The notes under the pieces: model-generated
Told to the model about the DNA's origin: nothing
Databases searched by the model: none
Seen by the model: only the letters and a program-made list of their open reading frames with translations
Shown: positions 1-7,406 of the stretch, piece after piece
How the letters are laid out: each line of letters starts with the position of its first letter
How positions within the stretch are numbered: position 1 is the first letter of the stretch
Source of the DNA: Calditrichota bacterium
GTDB lineage: Bacteria > Zhuqueibacterota > Zhuqueibacteria > Residuimicrobiales > Krinioviventaceae
DNA length: 11,815 nt
Reading direction: 5' to 3'
Assembly (NCBI GenBank): GCA_003818595.1
Contig: RPQV01000053.1
Coordinates: 1 to 11,815 of the forward strand
Program-made: the position numbers and the translations under genes

Positions 1-909
1 CTCGTATGACCCAGTATCAGGCGGCATAAAATAATGGAAAGCATTATGATTTATACCAATGACGGCATCGTCGATGGTGAGCTGCGACAGCTCGATGCCG
101 TAATTGTCGACCGCGGAAAAGATGATCTGAGTGCTATCGCCGAGCTGCACGCGCGGCACATCCGCGCCGACCGCCACGTTCGGCGGCTCGGTGTCCCGTT
201 GCGCCTCCACGCGCAGGATAAAGCTGAACATTTTCATTTTGGGATTAAAAAACTTCCAGGTGCGCGGCGCCGTGGTCTCGTTCACACTCAACATCACCTC
301 GTGAGAAATGGACTTGGAATAATCAAACCAGGCGCCATAGCCGTTTCCGCCACCGTCGGCATTGATGAGTGTGATGTCGGGCGGTCCGGGACGCAGGTGC
401 TGGACGACCGCCTTGATGGGCGTGAAAAAGGGATCAAAGGAGGTGTTGGCGAGGGAGACGTCGAAGCTGCAGGTTTTCTGCTGTAAATCGACCTGAAAAT
501 TGGAAATATTGATGGAAATGGAATCGTGCGCTGCTGCCGGGGTCGAGGCGCTGGTTGTGCTCAATGACGAATCTTCGGTGCGGTCCTGAAAAGCTATGCT
601 CTTTTTAAGCGGATCAATATCGATATGAAAAACGGATCGGGTGTCCTGGACCCGGTAATAGATGTTTTTGTCGGGGAATTGCGGTCCATCGATTTGGTGT
701 TGGTTTTTTCGCTGCGGTGCTTTTTTTTGTTGCGGCGGCGAATAGAACGGGGGATCGGATTTGTATTTTTGCGTGCTGCTGCGCGGTTCGTCGTATACCT
801 GAACGGGAGCTGATTTTTCTTGCGGCTGTTTGTGCTGAGTATAGCAGCCGACAATCAAATTGACATGAGCGGTGATGAGAAGCCAAACAACAGCTTTACG
901 AAGATCCAT
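1..909 (-). CDS. Exported lipoprotein with Ig-like domain, 3' end cut by the window edge
   Basis: The frame is open without a stop from the ATG at 909 to base 1, giving 303 codons; the C-terminus lies outside the window. Residues 1-22 form a lipoprotein signal: a short n-region (MDLRK), a hydrophobic stretch (AVVWLLITAHVNLIV) and a lipobox I19-V20-G21-C22, so the mature protein should be lipidated at Cys22. Residues 23-80 are a low-complexity Pro/Gln/Lys linker, as often follows a lipid anchor. From about residue 125 the sequence looks like beta-sandwich extracellular material. Near residues 244-285 a segment beginning TEPPNV and containing SAVDNYGI resembles bacterial Ig-like domains of the 'D..PP.V...A.DN.GI' type. 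A weak Shine-Dalgarno (AGGA, about 12 bases upstream) precedes the start. It is transcribed divergently from the arylsulfotransferase gene. I do not recognise a specific family, and enzymatic function cannot be judged from this part. That it is a real gene is well supported; the function is unknown. Confidence 0.82.
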   Translation of the reverse strand, partial: MDLRKAVVWLLITAHVNLIVGCYTQHKQPQEKSAPVQVYDEPRSSTQKYKSDPPFYSPPQQKKAPQRKNQHQIDGPQFPDKNIYYRVQDTRSVFHIDIDPLKKSIAFQDRTEDSSLSTTSASTPAAAHDSISINISNFQVDLQQKTCSFDVSLANTSFDPFFTPIKAVVQHLRPGPPDITLINADGGGNGYGAWFDYSKSISHEVMLSVNETTAPRTWKFFNPKMKMFSFILRVEAQRDTEPPNVAVGADVPRVQLGDSTQIIFSAVDNYGIELSQLTIDDAVIGINHNAFHYFMPPDTGSYE

Positions 910-1518
910 ACTACCGTCTGTTCCTGATGAGAACGGTTGAGAGGAGATGCCCTGCGTTGATTAAATTCACATCTGCGGCGAATATTCGACCGGGTCGGAA
1001 ATGATGCCCAATCGGCGCTCGATCGAATGGCGCTGCCGATGGAGACACAGAAATGTCAAGATGTCAATGTTGAAATAAACGGCGCTAGTCGCGGCAGGGA
1101 AAACGGGCGAATCCCCGTAAGAAGTTCTGGCTTGTCGTGTTGTGCGGTCCTGTTTTTCACGCCTTTATAATAAGATACATAAAAAGTTTGATTTTGCAAG
1201 AAGAAAAATCTGTAAATGGCGCCTGTTTTAGCCGTCTGACAGGCTGCGCGGCGATTTTCTGTAATAGAAATTGCTCTTTTCAGAGAGATTGCCGCGCCTG
1301 TTTCTGAGAAACTCTACCGTTTCTTTCAGAAATAAATTTCTTCAAAAATTGATACTCACAATGACTTTTTTTTCAGTGGCAGATTCATCCTTTGGTCTTT
1401 ATAAAAAAAGTGAGTATCTTCAGCAGCAAAGCATCAACATCAAGGATGCGCGCGACATTGAAAGGGTTTTAAATCCCTGTATCGAGTTGCTGCAATCTTG
1501 CTTGTAAAATGCTGACAA
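910..1518. other. Divergent intergenic region, no convincing gene
   Basis: These 609 bases separate two divergently transcribed genes and should hold promoters for both. A perfect TATAAT lies at 1166-1171 on the plus strand, but the hexamer 17 bases upstream (1143-1148, TGCGGT) matches TTGACA poorly and the distance to the next ATG is about 350 bases, so I do not call it a promoter. Two TTGACA hexamers occur on the minus strand (1062-1067 and 1054-1059), without a good -10 box at the right distance. Small hairpins are possible at 1103-1118 (ACGGG/CCCGT) and 1221-1244 (GCCTGT/ACAGGC). An operator-like palindrome AGGG-TTTTAAAT-CCCT lies at 1463-1478. The larger inverted repeat at 1351-1418 is listed separately. 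A 78-codon frame from a TTG at 1271 has no ribosome site and no recognisable domain. Confidence 0.6.
1351..1418. repeat. Long inverted repeat (potential hairpin) upstream of the ASST gene
   Basis: GATACTCAC (1351-1359) is the exact reverse complement of GTGAGTATC (1410-1418). Immediately inside the arms a run of T (1366-1373) faces a run of A (1403-1409), so about 16 base pairs could form if a six-base bulge (1360-1365) is allowed, closing a loop of about 30 bases. It ends 100 bases before the ATG at 1519. It could be a structured leader, a terminator-like element, a pair of regulator half-sites or a relic of a small mobile element. Nothing here distinguishes these. Confidence 0.5.
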
Positions 1519-4152
1519 ATGATGATCAGATTGCTGAAAAAATATCGAGTGATCGGATTTCGGCGCAGGAAGCTCTATTCTTTCTTCCTGATGCAGGTTG
1601 TGCTGAATGGGCATCCGATGGTTTATGGTCGTCTGCCGGCAGGTTATCAATACATTTCACCCTTGCCGAATGCTTCGCATGTCTCTCCCCACGCAACCAT
1701 TTTATTTCGTCTGCGCAGCGAAAAACCCTCTCAAATCATCAATCTGAATTCCTGCGTGATCATGCAGGGCAGTAAAAGCGGGCGATACACGTGCCGCATT
1801 TCTACTGCTTCGGATCATCAAACCGTCATCTGCAGGCCCGACCTGCCGTTTTCTCCAGGAGAAAAGGTCACAGTCAATATCAGGCCGCAATTCGAGCCTG
1901 AGGTTAAAGCAGGCGCGAAGCCTATTGAATTCGAGTTGACCATTTCCAATGATTTGTCAAGAGGGGCAGAAAAAAGTGAGCAGAAGAGTGCGCCTGCTGC
2001 TTTTTCCTCGGCATCAGGGTCTAACGGCTCTACCTCACGAGTCGCGGCTAAAATATTTCCGAACGGTGTTTCTGTGCCCGCCAATTTCCCCGAGTTTAAA
2101 GTCACGGTTGCAGAAGAACCTTTTCGAGGTCACCTTTTTCTCAGCACCATCGAAAAAAACAATTGGGCGATCATTTTTGACCCGGATGGCTATCCCTGCT
2201 GGTATCTCAATACACCCTATCCGCGTTACGACTTGAAACTTCAGGATAACTCGTGGATCACCATGTTCGTTCAGAAAGAGGAAGGCCGTTCTTTCGGCAG
2301 CGGATTCATCGCCTTGGATCACACCTTAACCGAGGTCGATTCTTTTTATGCCGATGGCGGTTATGAAACAGATTATCATGAATTAAAACTGCTCGATGGG
2401 GGCAATTATCTGCTGTTGGGTACTCGAGAAGAAAGGGTCGATCTGTCGGGTTTGTTTCCAGGAGGAAATACCGATGCGATCGTACGAGAAAGTGCGATTC
2501 AGGAATTCACAGCAACGGGCGAGATGATTTTCTTGTGGCGCGCCTGGGATCATTTCGATATCACTGATTTGGAGATAGAGAACATCTATCTTCCCGCCAT
2601 TCGATTTCCGCACATGAATGCCCTTGATATTGATCAAGATGGACACATTCTCCTCTCCAGCCGGCACCTCAGTGAGATCACCAAAATTAATCGTCAAACA
2701 GGAGAAATCATCTGGCGATTGGGAGGCGCCCACAATCAATTCACATTTATCAACGATCCCCTCGCCGGTTTTTCCGGCCAACATGATGTCCATGCACTCG
2801 GAAACGGGCGATATTTATTGTTCGACAACGGCAATCTGCATCAACCTCCTGTCTCCAGGGCGGTTGAATACGAGTTGGATACAGACAAGATGACGGCAAC
2901 CCTGGTATGGCAATTCCGCGATACGCCTGATAAATACTCTTCCTGGATGGGGAATGCGCAGAGACTCCCGAACGGCAACACGCTGATCAATTGGTCGCGT
3001 CGTGAATTTCCAAAACCAACCGAAGTGACGCCGGAGGGGAAAAAGGTTTTCGAAATGGAATTCCCGGATCAAATCAATTGCTATCGTATTTTCCGATTCG
3101 ACTGGCAGGGTGAGGCTCGAAAACCGTATTTGATGGCAGAACCTTATGATGATCACGTCACCCTTTTATTCAACAAGTTTGGTGACCGGGATATTCAGTA
3201 TTATAAAATTTATGCGGATGAACGACCGCAGCCAACCACGGTGGTTGATACCAGCAGGCAGAGTCAGAAAACTCTATTCGGTTTGACCAACAAGAGGAAC
3301 TATTATTTCAGAGTCACCGCTGTCGACACTGCCGGAGGTGAAAGTCCCTTCTCGAATGAGGAAACGGTTTTTGTCAATAGTACCATGCCGGAAGAAAACA
3401 TGGTGCTGAACGCCGATTTCTCAGACGGCTTGGACTTTTGGAAGGTTATGGTGAATGATGACAGTGCTCAATCCAGCGCCGGCGTCAACGGCGAACAGCA
3501 ATTCCATTTTGCCATTGCCAAGGGAGGGAGCGAGTTTCATCATATTCAGCTGTCTCAGGGTCAAATGAAGTTGCTTAAAGGCCAGGAGTATCTCTTTGAG
3601 TTTGATGCGCGCGCTGACAGCGGGCGGTTGATTGAAGCCTATGTGACCGATGAAAATGATGCCGGCGTGAACTATGGCAAAATTGGGCCGACATGGTTGA
3701 GCACTGGAATGAAACACTTTGCGTATCCGTTCAGGCCGAATTTAACTGATTTCAAGGCTGTTGTGATTTTTAATGCCGGCTCTTCGGATGCCGATGTATT
3801 CATTGACAATGTTTCCTTGAAACAAAACAGTGAAACTGACGTCGGCGGCCTGGAGGAACGATTTGATTTTCGATTGCAGCAAAATTATCCCAATCCCTTT
3901 AATCAGGAGACTATCATAGAGTATCATCTGTCAAAACGTTCACGGGTGCGGTTGACAGTCTGCAATATCAATGGTCAATTGATTTGTCCGCTGGTCGAGA
4001 AAATACAGGACGCCGGCCATCATCGGATAACTTGGAATGGTCGAAATCTTGAGAATGTGCCGGTGTGCAGCGGTATTTATTTTTGCCGATTGGAGATGAT
4101 GAGTCAGGAGGGAAATATTACCGGGATTAACAAAATGACGCTTCTCAGGTGA
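1519..4152 (+). CDS. Secreted arylsulfotransferase-type protein (Ig-like / ASST / FN3 / CBM / T9SS sorting domain)
   Basis: This 877-residue multidomain protein has an N-terminal SbsA/Big_5-like Ig domain (about 44-147), a Ser/Ala-rich linker (148-180), an arylsulfotransferase (ASST) six-bladed-propeller-like region (about 183-530), an FN3 domain (about 540-620), a CBM4_9/galactose-binding-like domain (627-770) and a T9SS type A tail with NYPNPFN at 789-795. ASST enzymes move a sulfuryl group from a phenolic sulfate ester to another phenol through a sulfohistidine. Candidate active-site residues, by analogy with E. coli AssT His252, His356, Arg374 and His436, are H287 (DYHELKLLDGG), H365 (FPHMNALDID), R382 (SSRHLSEI) and H422 (SGQHDVHAL). 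The H365-R382 spacing of 17 is close to the 18 in AssT. Repeated blade-like phrases (GNYLLL, GHILLSS, GRYLLFDNG, GNTLINW) support a propeller. The start is uncertain: no Shine-Dalgarno precedes 1519, an in-frame stop lies just upstream, and the N-terminus (RRRK followed by LYSFFLMQVVL) is a weak signal peptide. Some ASST-family members may have other activities, so the reaction is inferred. Confidence 0.87.
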   Translation: MMIRLLKKYRVIGFRRRKLYSFFLMQVVLNGHPMVYGRLPAGYQYISPLPNASHVSPHATILFRLRSEKPSQIINLNSCVIMQGSKSGRYTCRISTASDHQTVICRPDLPFSPGEKVTVNIRPQFEPEVKAGAKPIEFELTISNDLSRGAEKSEQKSAPAAFSSASGSNGSTSRVAAKIFPNGVSVPANFPEFKVTVAEEPFRGHLFLSTIEKNNWAIIFDPDGYPCWYLNTPYPRYDLKLQDNSWITMFVQKEEGRSFGSGFIALDHTLTEVDSFYADGGYETDYHELKLLDGGNYLLLGTREERVDLSGLFPGGNTDAIVRESAIQEFTATGEMIFLWRAWDHFDITDLEIENIYLPAIRFPHMNALDIDQDGHILLSSRHLSEITKINRQTGEIIWRLGGAHNQFTFINDPLAGFSGQHDVHALGNGRYLLFDNGNLHQPPVSRAVEYELDTDKMTATLVWQFRDTPDKYSSWMGNAQRLPNGNTLINWSRREFPKPTEVTPEGKKVFEMEFPDQINCYRIFRFDWQGEARKPYLMAEPYDDHVTLLFNKFGDRDIQYYKIYADERPQPTTVVDTSRQSQKTLFGLTNKRNYYFRVTAVDTAGGESPFSNEETVFVNSTMPEENMVLNADFSDGLDFWKVMVNDDSAQSSAGVNGEQQFHFAIAKGGSEFHHIQLSQGQMKLLKGQEYLFEFDARADSGRLIEAYVTDENDAGVNYGKIGPTWLSTGMKHFAYPFRPNLTDFKAVVIFNAGSSDADVFIDNVSLKQNSETDVGGLEERFDFRLQQNYPNPFNQETIIEYHLSKRSRVRLTVCNINGQLICPLVEKIQDAGHHRITWNGRNLENVPVCSGIYFCRLEMMSQEGNITGINKMTLLR

Positions 4153-4188
4153 GCAAATTTATCAGGGCAAAAAGAAAGGTGATGATGG

Positions 4189-5217
4189 ATGGAAGACTAT
4201 CTTATCTTGATTCTTTTATTAGCGGTTGCCGCTGTTTTTGCGGGCAGCTATGAGGACAGCGAATACACTGTGGTCAAACTCCAGCAGCCGGTGGAAATCA
4301 ATGCGGTTTGGGACAAGGCGCCGTGGAATTCAATCCAGGAATTGACATTGTCGCATTACATGGGCGCCAAGCCCAAGCACATGCCCAAGGTGTATGCCAA
4401 AGTCGCCTATGATGACGAAGCGATTTATGTCATTTTCAAGGTGGAAGACCAATACGTCATTGCCAGAGCGAAGGATTATCTCGGCCGAGTCTGGGAAGAC
4501 AGCTGCGTGGAATTTTTTTTCACCCCGGATGAGGACAGCGGCAAAGGGTATTTTAACTTGGAAATGAACTGCGGCGGCACGGTTTATTTTCAATTTCAAA
4601 CTTCGCCGGGTGAAAATGTCATCCAGATTGCCCGCAGCGATTTCGATAAAATCACCATCGCTCATTCTCTGCCCAAAATTGTCAATCCGGAAATGACAGA
4701 GCCGACGACGTGGTACGTTGAGTATCGTATGCCCATTTCTATTTTAGAAAACTATATCAACATCACCAGACCGGCCCCAGGTGTGAAATGGCGAGCCAAC
4801 TTGAACAAATGTGCGGATCAGTGCTCTCATCCGCACTGGCTGACTTGGGCAAAAATCGATTATCCCACTCCGGCGTTTCACAAGCCGTTCTATTTTGGGG
4901 TATTGACATTCAGCGATGCGGCAGGTATTGCGTCACAGAGCAAATCTACCCCCGCATTTCTCCGCTTGGAACAAAATTATCCCAATCCTTTTAATTCGGC
5001 GACAACCATCGAATATGGTATCGATCATCCTATGAATGTAAATGTGAGTGTTTATGATACGCTCGGCAGGCGGATTGTGTTGTTGGACAGCGGCTTGAAG
5101 CAACCCGGTATTTACAAGACAACATGGAATCCAGGGAATGCACCGTCGGGAGTTTACTTTTGTTGTTTGGAAGCAGGAGGCCATAAACAAGTGCGGAAAA
5201 TGGTGCTGGCAGAATGA
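4189..5217 (+). CDS. Secreted CBM9-like protein with T9SS sorting domain
   Basis: The protein has 342 residues. A clear Sec signal peptide (M1-A18: hydrophobic LILILLLAVAA then VFA, probable cut before G19) leads into a CBM9/DOMON-like beta-sandwich (about 26-240). The stretch W102-E103-D104-S-C-V-E-F-F-F, followed by GYFNLEMNCGGT, is the signature of the CBM9-like subfamily found in many FCB secreted proteins of uncharacterised binding specificity. The T9SS type A tail carries NYPNPFN at 263-269 and ends in KMVLAE. The start at 4189 is chosen over overlapping ATGs at 4182 and 4185, which lie in another frame that stops soon; a good Shine-Dalgarno AAAGGTGA (4175-4182) lies six bases upstream. 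It begins 36 bp after the ASST gene, so the two are probably one operon. The role is probably glycan or surface binding, with no catalytic residues evident. A haem- or other ligand-binding role is possible, because the DOMON/CBM9 fold does both. Confidence 0.85.
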   Translation: MEDYLILILLLAVAAVFAGSYEDSEYTVVKLQQPVEINAVWDKAPWNSIQELTLSHYMGAKPKHMPKVYAKVAYDDEAIYVIFKVEDQYVIARAKDYLGRVWEDSCVEFFFTPDEDSGKGYFNLEMNCGGTVYFQFQTSPGENVIQIARSDFDKITIAHSLPKIVNPEMTEPTTWYVEYRMPISILENYINITRPAPGVKWRANLNKCADQCSHPHWLTWAKIDYPTPAFHKPFYFGVLTFSDAAGIASQSKSTPAFLRLEQNYPNPFNSATTIEYGIDHPMNVNVSVYDTLGRRIVLLDSGLKQPGIYKTTWNPGNAPSGVYFCCLEAGGHKQVRKMVLAE

Positions 5218-5310
5218 GTTTGATTTCATTTCTCGTGCACCCTGTTTGAAAATATGGGCTGACAATTTGTAAAAATAAGGCTTGCAGCCGCTGAAAAAAG
5301 CAAAAGGCGC

Positions 5311-5339
5311 TTGCTTTACAATTCAGAATATCATATAAT
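5311..5339 (+). promoter_or_regulatory. Candidate sigma70-like promoter for the tandem-CBM9 gene
   Basis: TTGCTT (5311-5316) and a perfect TATAAT (5334-5339) are separated by 17 bases. The -35 matches three of six consensus bases. Transcription from here would give a leader of about 165 bases containing the nested inverted repeat. The -35 lies in the right arm of a small inverted repeat (5297-5317), a possible operator position. Many Bacteroidota use a different promoter consensus, so the call depends on the phylum. Confidence 0.4.
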
Positions 5340-5380
5340 GAAGCAGTAGGAAGACACCAGCGAAATCAACGCGCAGAACG

Positions 5381-5466
5381 GTTTATGCGTTATTTCTGAT
5401 TTCAACAAATGGCCGACGTGCCGGAAAGGAGGATATCGGGAAACGTCGCAACACCTCATCATAAAC
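5381..5466 (+). repeat. Nested inverted repeats in the 5' leader (possible structured RNA)
   Basis: Three pairs of arms nest in order: GTTTATG (5381-5387) with CATAAAC (5460-5466), CGACGT (5414-5419) with ACGTCG (5443-5448), and CCG (5421-5423) with CGG (5437-5439). The apical loop holds a purine-rich AAAGGAGG (5426-5433) that looks like a ribosome site but has no start codon at proper spacing. The element lies between the promoter candidate and the true ribosome site. I do not recognise a known riboswitch class. The arms are short enough that chance is possible. Confidence 0.35.
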
Positions 5467-5511
5467 GCAAGAACGTTCCATGCATAATCCCAAACCCAAA
5501 GGAGAAAGATT

Positions 5512-7398
5512 ATGGGAAAAATACTTACTCTCGTTTTGACCCTGTTCATTTTCAGCAGCCTGTTGTTTGCCCAGGGTCCATATTACAAACCCTACATTTG
5601 GAAGGCGAACGCACCGATCACTGTCGACGGAGTACTGGATGAATGGAATTACAACTTTCATTGGGATCACAATCAAGAATCCATGCCCGAAACCGCCCGC
5701 TGCCGCAGTTGGTTTCCGGAGAGCGATGTCGACAAGTCGGGCTATCTGATGCTCATGTGGGACGAACAGTACCTTTATTTCGCCGGCAGTGTCATGGACG
5801 ATGTTCCGGGAGTGATCCCCGGTCCCGGATGGCGCGCCGACTGTTTTGAACTCTATATCGGCAACTGGGATATCGGTCCGAAAAAACCGTGGCCGGATTA
5901 TGTCGATGGCGCCTCCAAGCTTTGGCCGGATACGGATGACGGCAAATGGGCCTGCCAGATTTCGCTGCAATGGGATGCTGCGGAAGACACCACTGAAATC
6001 TTTGAATTCCATACCTATAATCGCAGCATCGAGTCGGAGAACACCGTGATGGTGGGCAAGCTGTGGGACAATAGCGAAGGGTACTTTATCGAAGGCAAAA
6101 TTGATTTGACTGAAATAGAGTCCCGCAAAGGCAATGTTTTCGCGTTTCAGGAAGGCATGCACATCCCCTTGGCCACCACCTTGTATGACGTTGACGAGTA
6201 TGTCGAATATGATTTTGACGGCTATTCAGCGTCTTCAGGTGATCATAATCCGCCGAGCGGTATTGGCCCTGGTTATCAGTCGACGGAACTCCGCGGCGTC
6301 CGCCCGGACGGCGCTTTTGTGCCGACAAGCCAGCCCTACATTCAGAAAGCACCTGGGGTGGTGACGCTCGACGGCGATTTGAGTGATTGGGGGTATGCGT
6401 TCAATTTTGATTACAACCAGACCGCCTTCAAAGAGACCGCCCGCTGCCGCGGCTTTTGGCCTGATGATAATGTCGATTTGTCCGGCAGGCAAATGCTGAT
6501 GTGGGATGAAGAATATCTCTATTTTGCTGCGGACATCAGGGATGATGTCCCGTCGGTTATCGTCGGCACGGGAACGAACGGCTGGCGAAATGATGTCATG
6601 GAATTGTACATCGGCAACTATGATCAGGGCGATTTCGACAGCGTGCCTCATCCGGGTACTGCCGGTTATACCACCGACACCGTCGATACCCTGGAAATGC
6701 AGATTTCTCTGGCATGGGATTCAGTGGAGGACACGGTCAGAATCTGGAACTGGGGTCCTTTGAACCAATCGTTGGCCACTGAAAACTCGACCATCGCCGG
6801 CAAATTGTGGCCGGGCGGCGACGGCTATGTCTATGAAGGGAAATTAAAATTGTCCGATATCGCTGATATCGATGCCAACGGCAGAACATTCAATTTTGTC
6901 GAACTTCTCGACGGCGTCATTCCTTTTAATGCGAGCTGCTGGGATGTCGACGAATATGTGGAATACGACTTTGACGGCTATATCGAAGATGTCGCCGGCG
7001 CCTGGGGTGGTCCAGCTCACACCAACGGCGATGATTGGCACGGCGCGAAAATCGTCGGCAAGAGCATCTTTGCGGAATTGGATTGGCTGTGGGTCAATTA
7101 TACCGGTGTGGAAGAGAAAGAATCAGTTCCCAGTTCATTCACGCTGCACCAGAATTATCCCAATCCGTTCAATCCGACCACCACAATCACCTTTGATCTG
7201 TCAAGGGACGGAAAGACGTCGCTCGCCATCTATAATGCCCGCGGCGAAGTGGTACGCAATATCCTCAATCAGGAATATCGCACCTTGGGCGCTCAGTCGA
7301 TGACAGTTGATATGTCTGACTTGCCCAGTGGGGTATATCTCTCAGTGCTGGAACAACATAATGTAAAGCAAACCGTCAAAATGACGCTGCTCAAATAA
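5512..7398 (+). CDS. Secreted protein with two tandem CBM9-like domains and T9SS sorting domain
   Basis: The protein has 628 residues. A Sec signal peptide (M1-A20, probable cut before Q21) is followed by two homologous CBM9/DOMON-like domains, copy A at about 27-238 and copy B at about 275-490, then a T9SS type A tail with NYPNPFNP at 548-555 ending in KMTLLK. Blocks shared by the two copies in the same order are ETARCR, MLMWDE-YLYFA (W83 and W331), DDVP-VI, GWR-D-ELYIGN, QISL-WD-EDT, GKLW, EGK and DVDEYVEYDFDGY (226-238 and 478-490). The start is fixed by AAAGGAGA six bases upstream. No glycoside hydrolase or other catalytic signature is visible, so a binding or structural surface role is most likely. 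The ligand is unknown. It may be transcribed from its own promoter (5311-5339) although it follows another secreted CBM9-like gene. The acidic DVDEYVEYDFDGY motif could contribute to metal binding, which is inference only. Confidence 0.86.
   Translation: MGKILTLVLTLFIFSSLLFAQGPYYKPYIWKANAPITVDGVLDEWNYNFHWDHNQESMPETARCRSWFPESDVDKSGYLMLMWDEQYLYFAGSVMDDVPGVIPGPGWRADCFELYIGNWDIGPKKPWPDYVDGASKLWPDTDDGKWACQISLQWDAAEDTTEIFEFHTYNRSIESENTVMVGKLWDNSEGYFIEGKIDLTEIESRKGNVFAFQEGMHIPLATTLYDVDEYVEYDFDGYSASSGDHNPPSGIGPGYQSTELRGVRPDGAFVPTSQPYIQKAPGVVTLDGDLSDWGYAFNFDYNQTAFKETARCRGFWPDDNVDLSGRQMLMWDEEYLYFAADIRDDVPSVIVGTGTNGWRNDVMELYIGNYDQGDFDSVPHPGTAGYTTDTVDTLEMQISLAWDSVEDTVRIWNWGPLNQSLATENSTIAGKLWPGGDGYVYEGKLKLSDIADIDANGRTFNFVELLDGVIPFNASCWDVDEYVEYDFDGYIEDVAGAWGGPAHTNGDDWHGAKIVGKSIFAELDWLWVNYTGVEEKESVPSSFTLHQNYPNPFNPTTTITFDLSRDGKTSLAIYNARGEVVRNILNQEYRTLGAQSMTVDMSDLPSGVYLSVLEQHNVKQTVKMTLLK
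5590..6981 (+). repeat. Internal tandem duplication of a CBM9-like domain
   Basis: Copy A spans 5590-6225 and copy B 6334-6981, about 212 and 216 residues, offset by 248-252 residues. The 13-residue motif ending each copy is identical in protein, but 6 of its 13 codons differ, all synonymously (6187-6225 against 6943-6981). The duplication is therefore old and held by selection on the protein, not a recent DNA duplication. Confidence 0.85.
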
Positions 7399-7406
7399 GG
7401 AAATCG

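Larger units (their letters stand above)
5218..5511. other. Intergenic spacer and leader before the tandem-CBM9 gene
   Basis: The 294 bases hold a promoter candidate (5311-5339), an AT-rich hairpin at 5297-5317 (AAAGCAA/TTGCTTT) that overlaps the -35 box, a nested inverted repeat at 5381-5466, an eight-base palindrome GAACGTTC at 5471-5478 and a strong ribosome site AAAGGAGA (5498-5505) six bases before the ATG at 5512. A short frame from ATG 5409 overlaps the next gene in another frame and has no ribosome site or domain, so it is not annotated. Confidence 0.55.

Noticed and set aside
34..486. 150-codon open frame on the plus strand
   Set aside because: It overlaps the truncated lipoprotein gene on the opposite strand, which has a lipobox and extracellular domain features.
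594..886. Two overlapping frames (594-854 and 614-886) on the minus strand
   Set aside because: They are the other two minus-strand frames of the truncated lipoprotein gene, kept open by its Pro/Gln/Lys-rich linker.
1103..1118. tRNA T-arm-like hairpin ACGGG-CGAATC-CCCGT
   Set aside because: The loop has six bases and no acceptor, D or anticodon arm surrounds it.
1143..1171. Promoter with a perfect TATAAT at 1166-1171
   Set aside because: The -35 region is poor and the distance to the next start is about 350 bases, so it is mentioned only as a possible element.
1271..1507. 78-codon frame from a TTG start upstream of the ASST gene
   Set aside because: Non-ATG start, no ribosome site, no domain, and it spans the inverted repeat at 1351-1418. 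I considered it as a displaced signal peptide for the ASST protein, but its last residues do not resemble one.
5383..6162. 259-codon open frame on the minus strand
   Set aside because: It lies antisense to the signal peptide and first CBM9-like domain of a well-supported gene, has no ribosome site and no recognisable domain.
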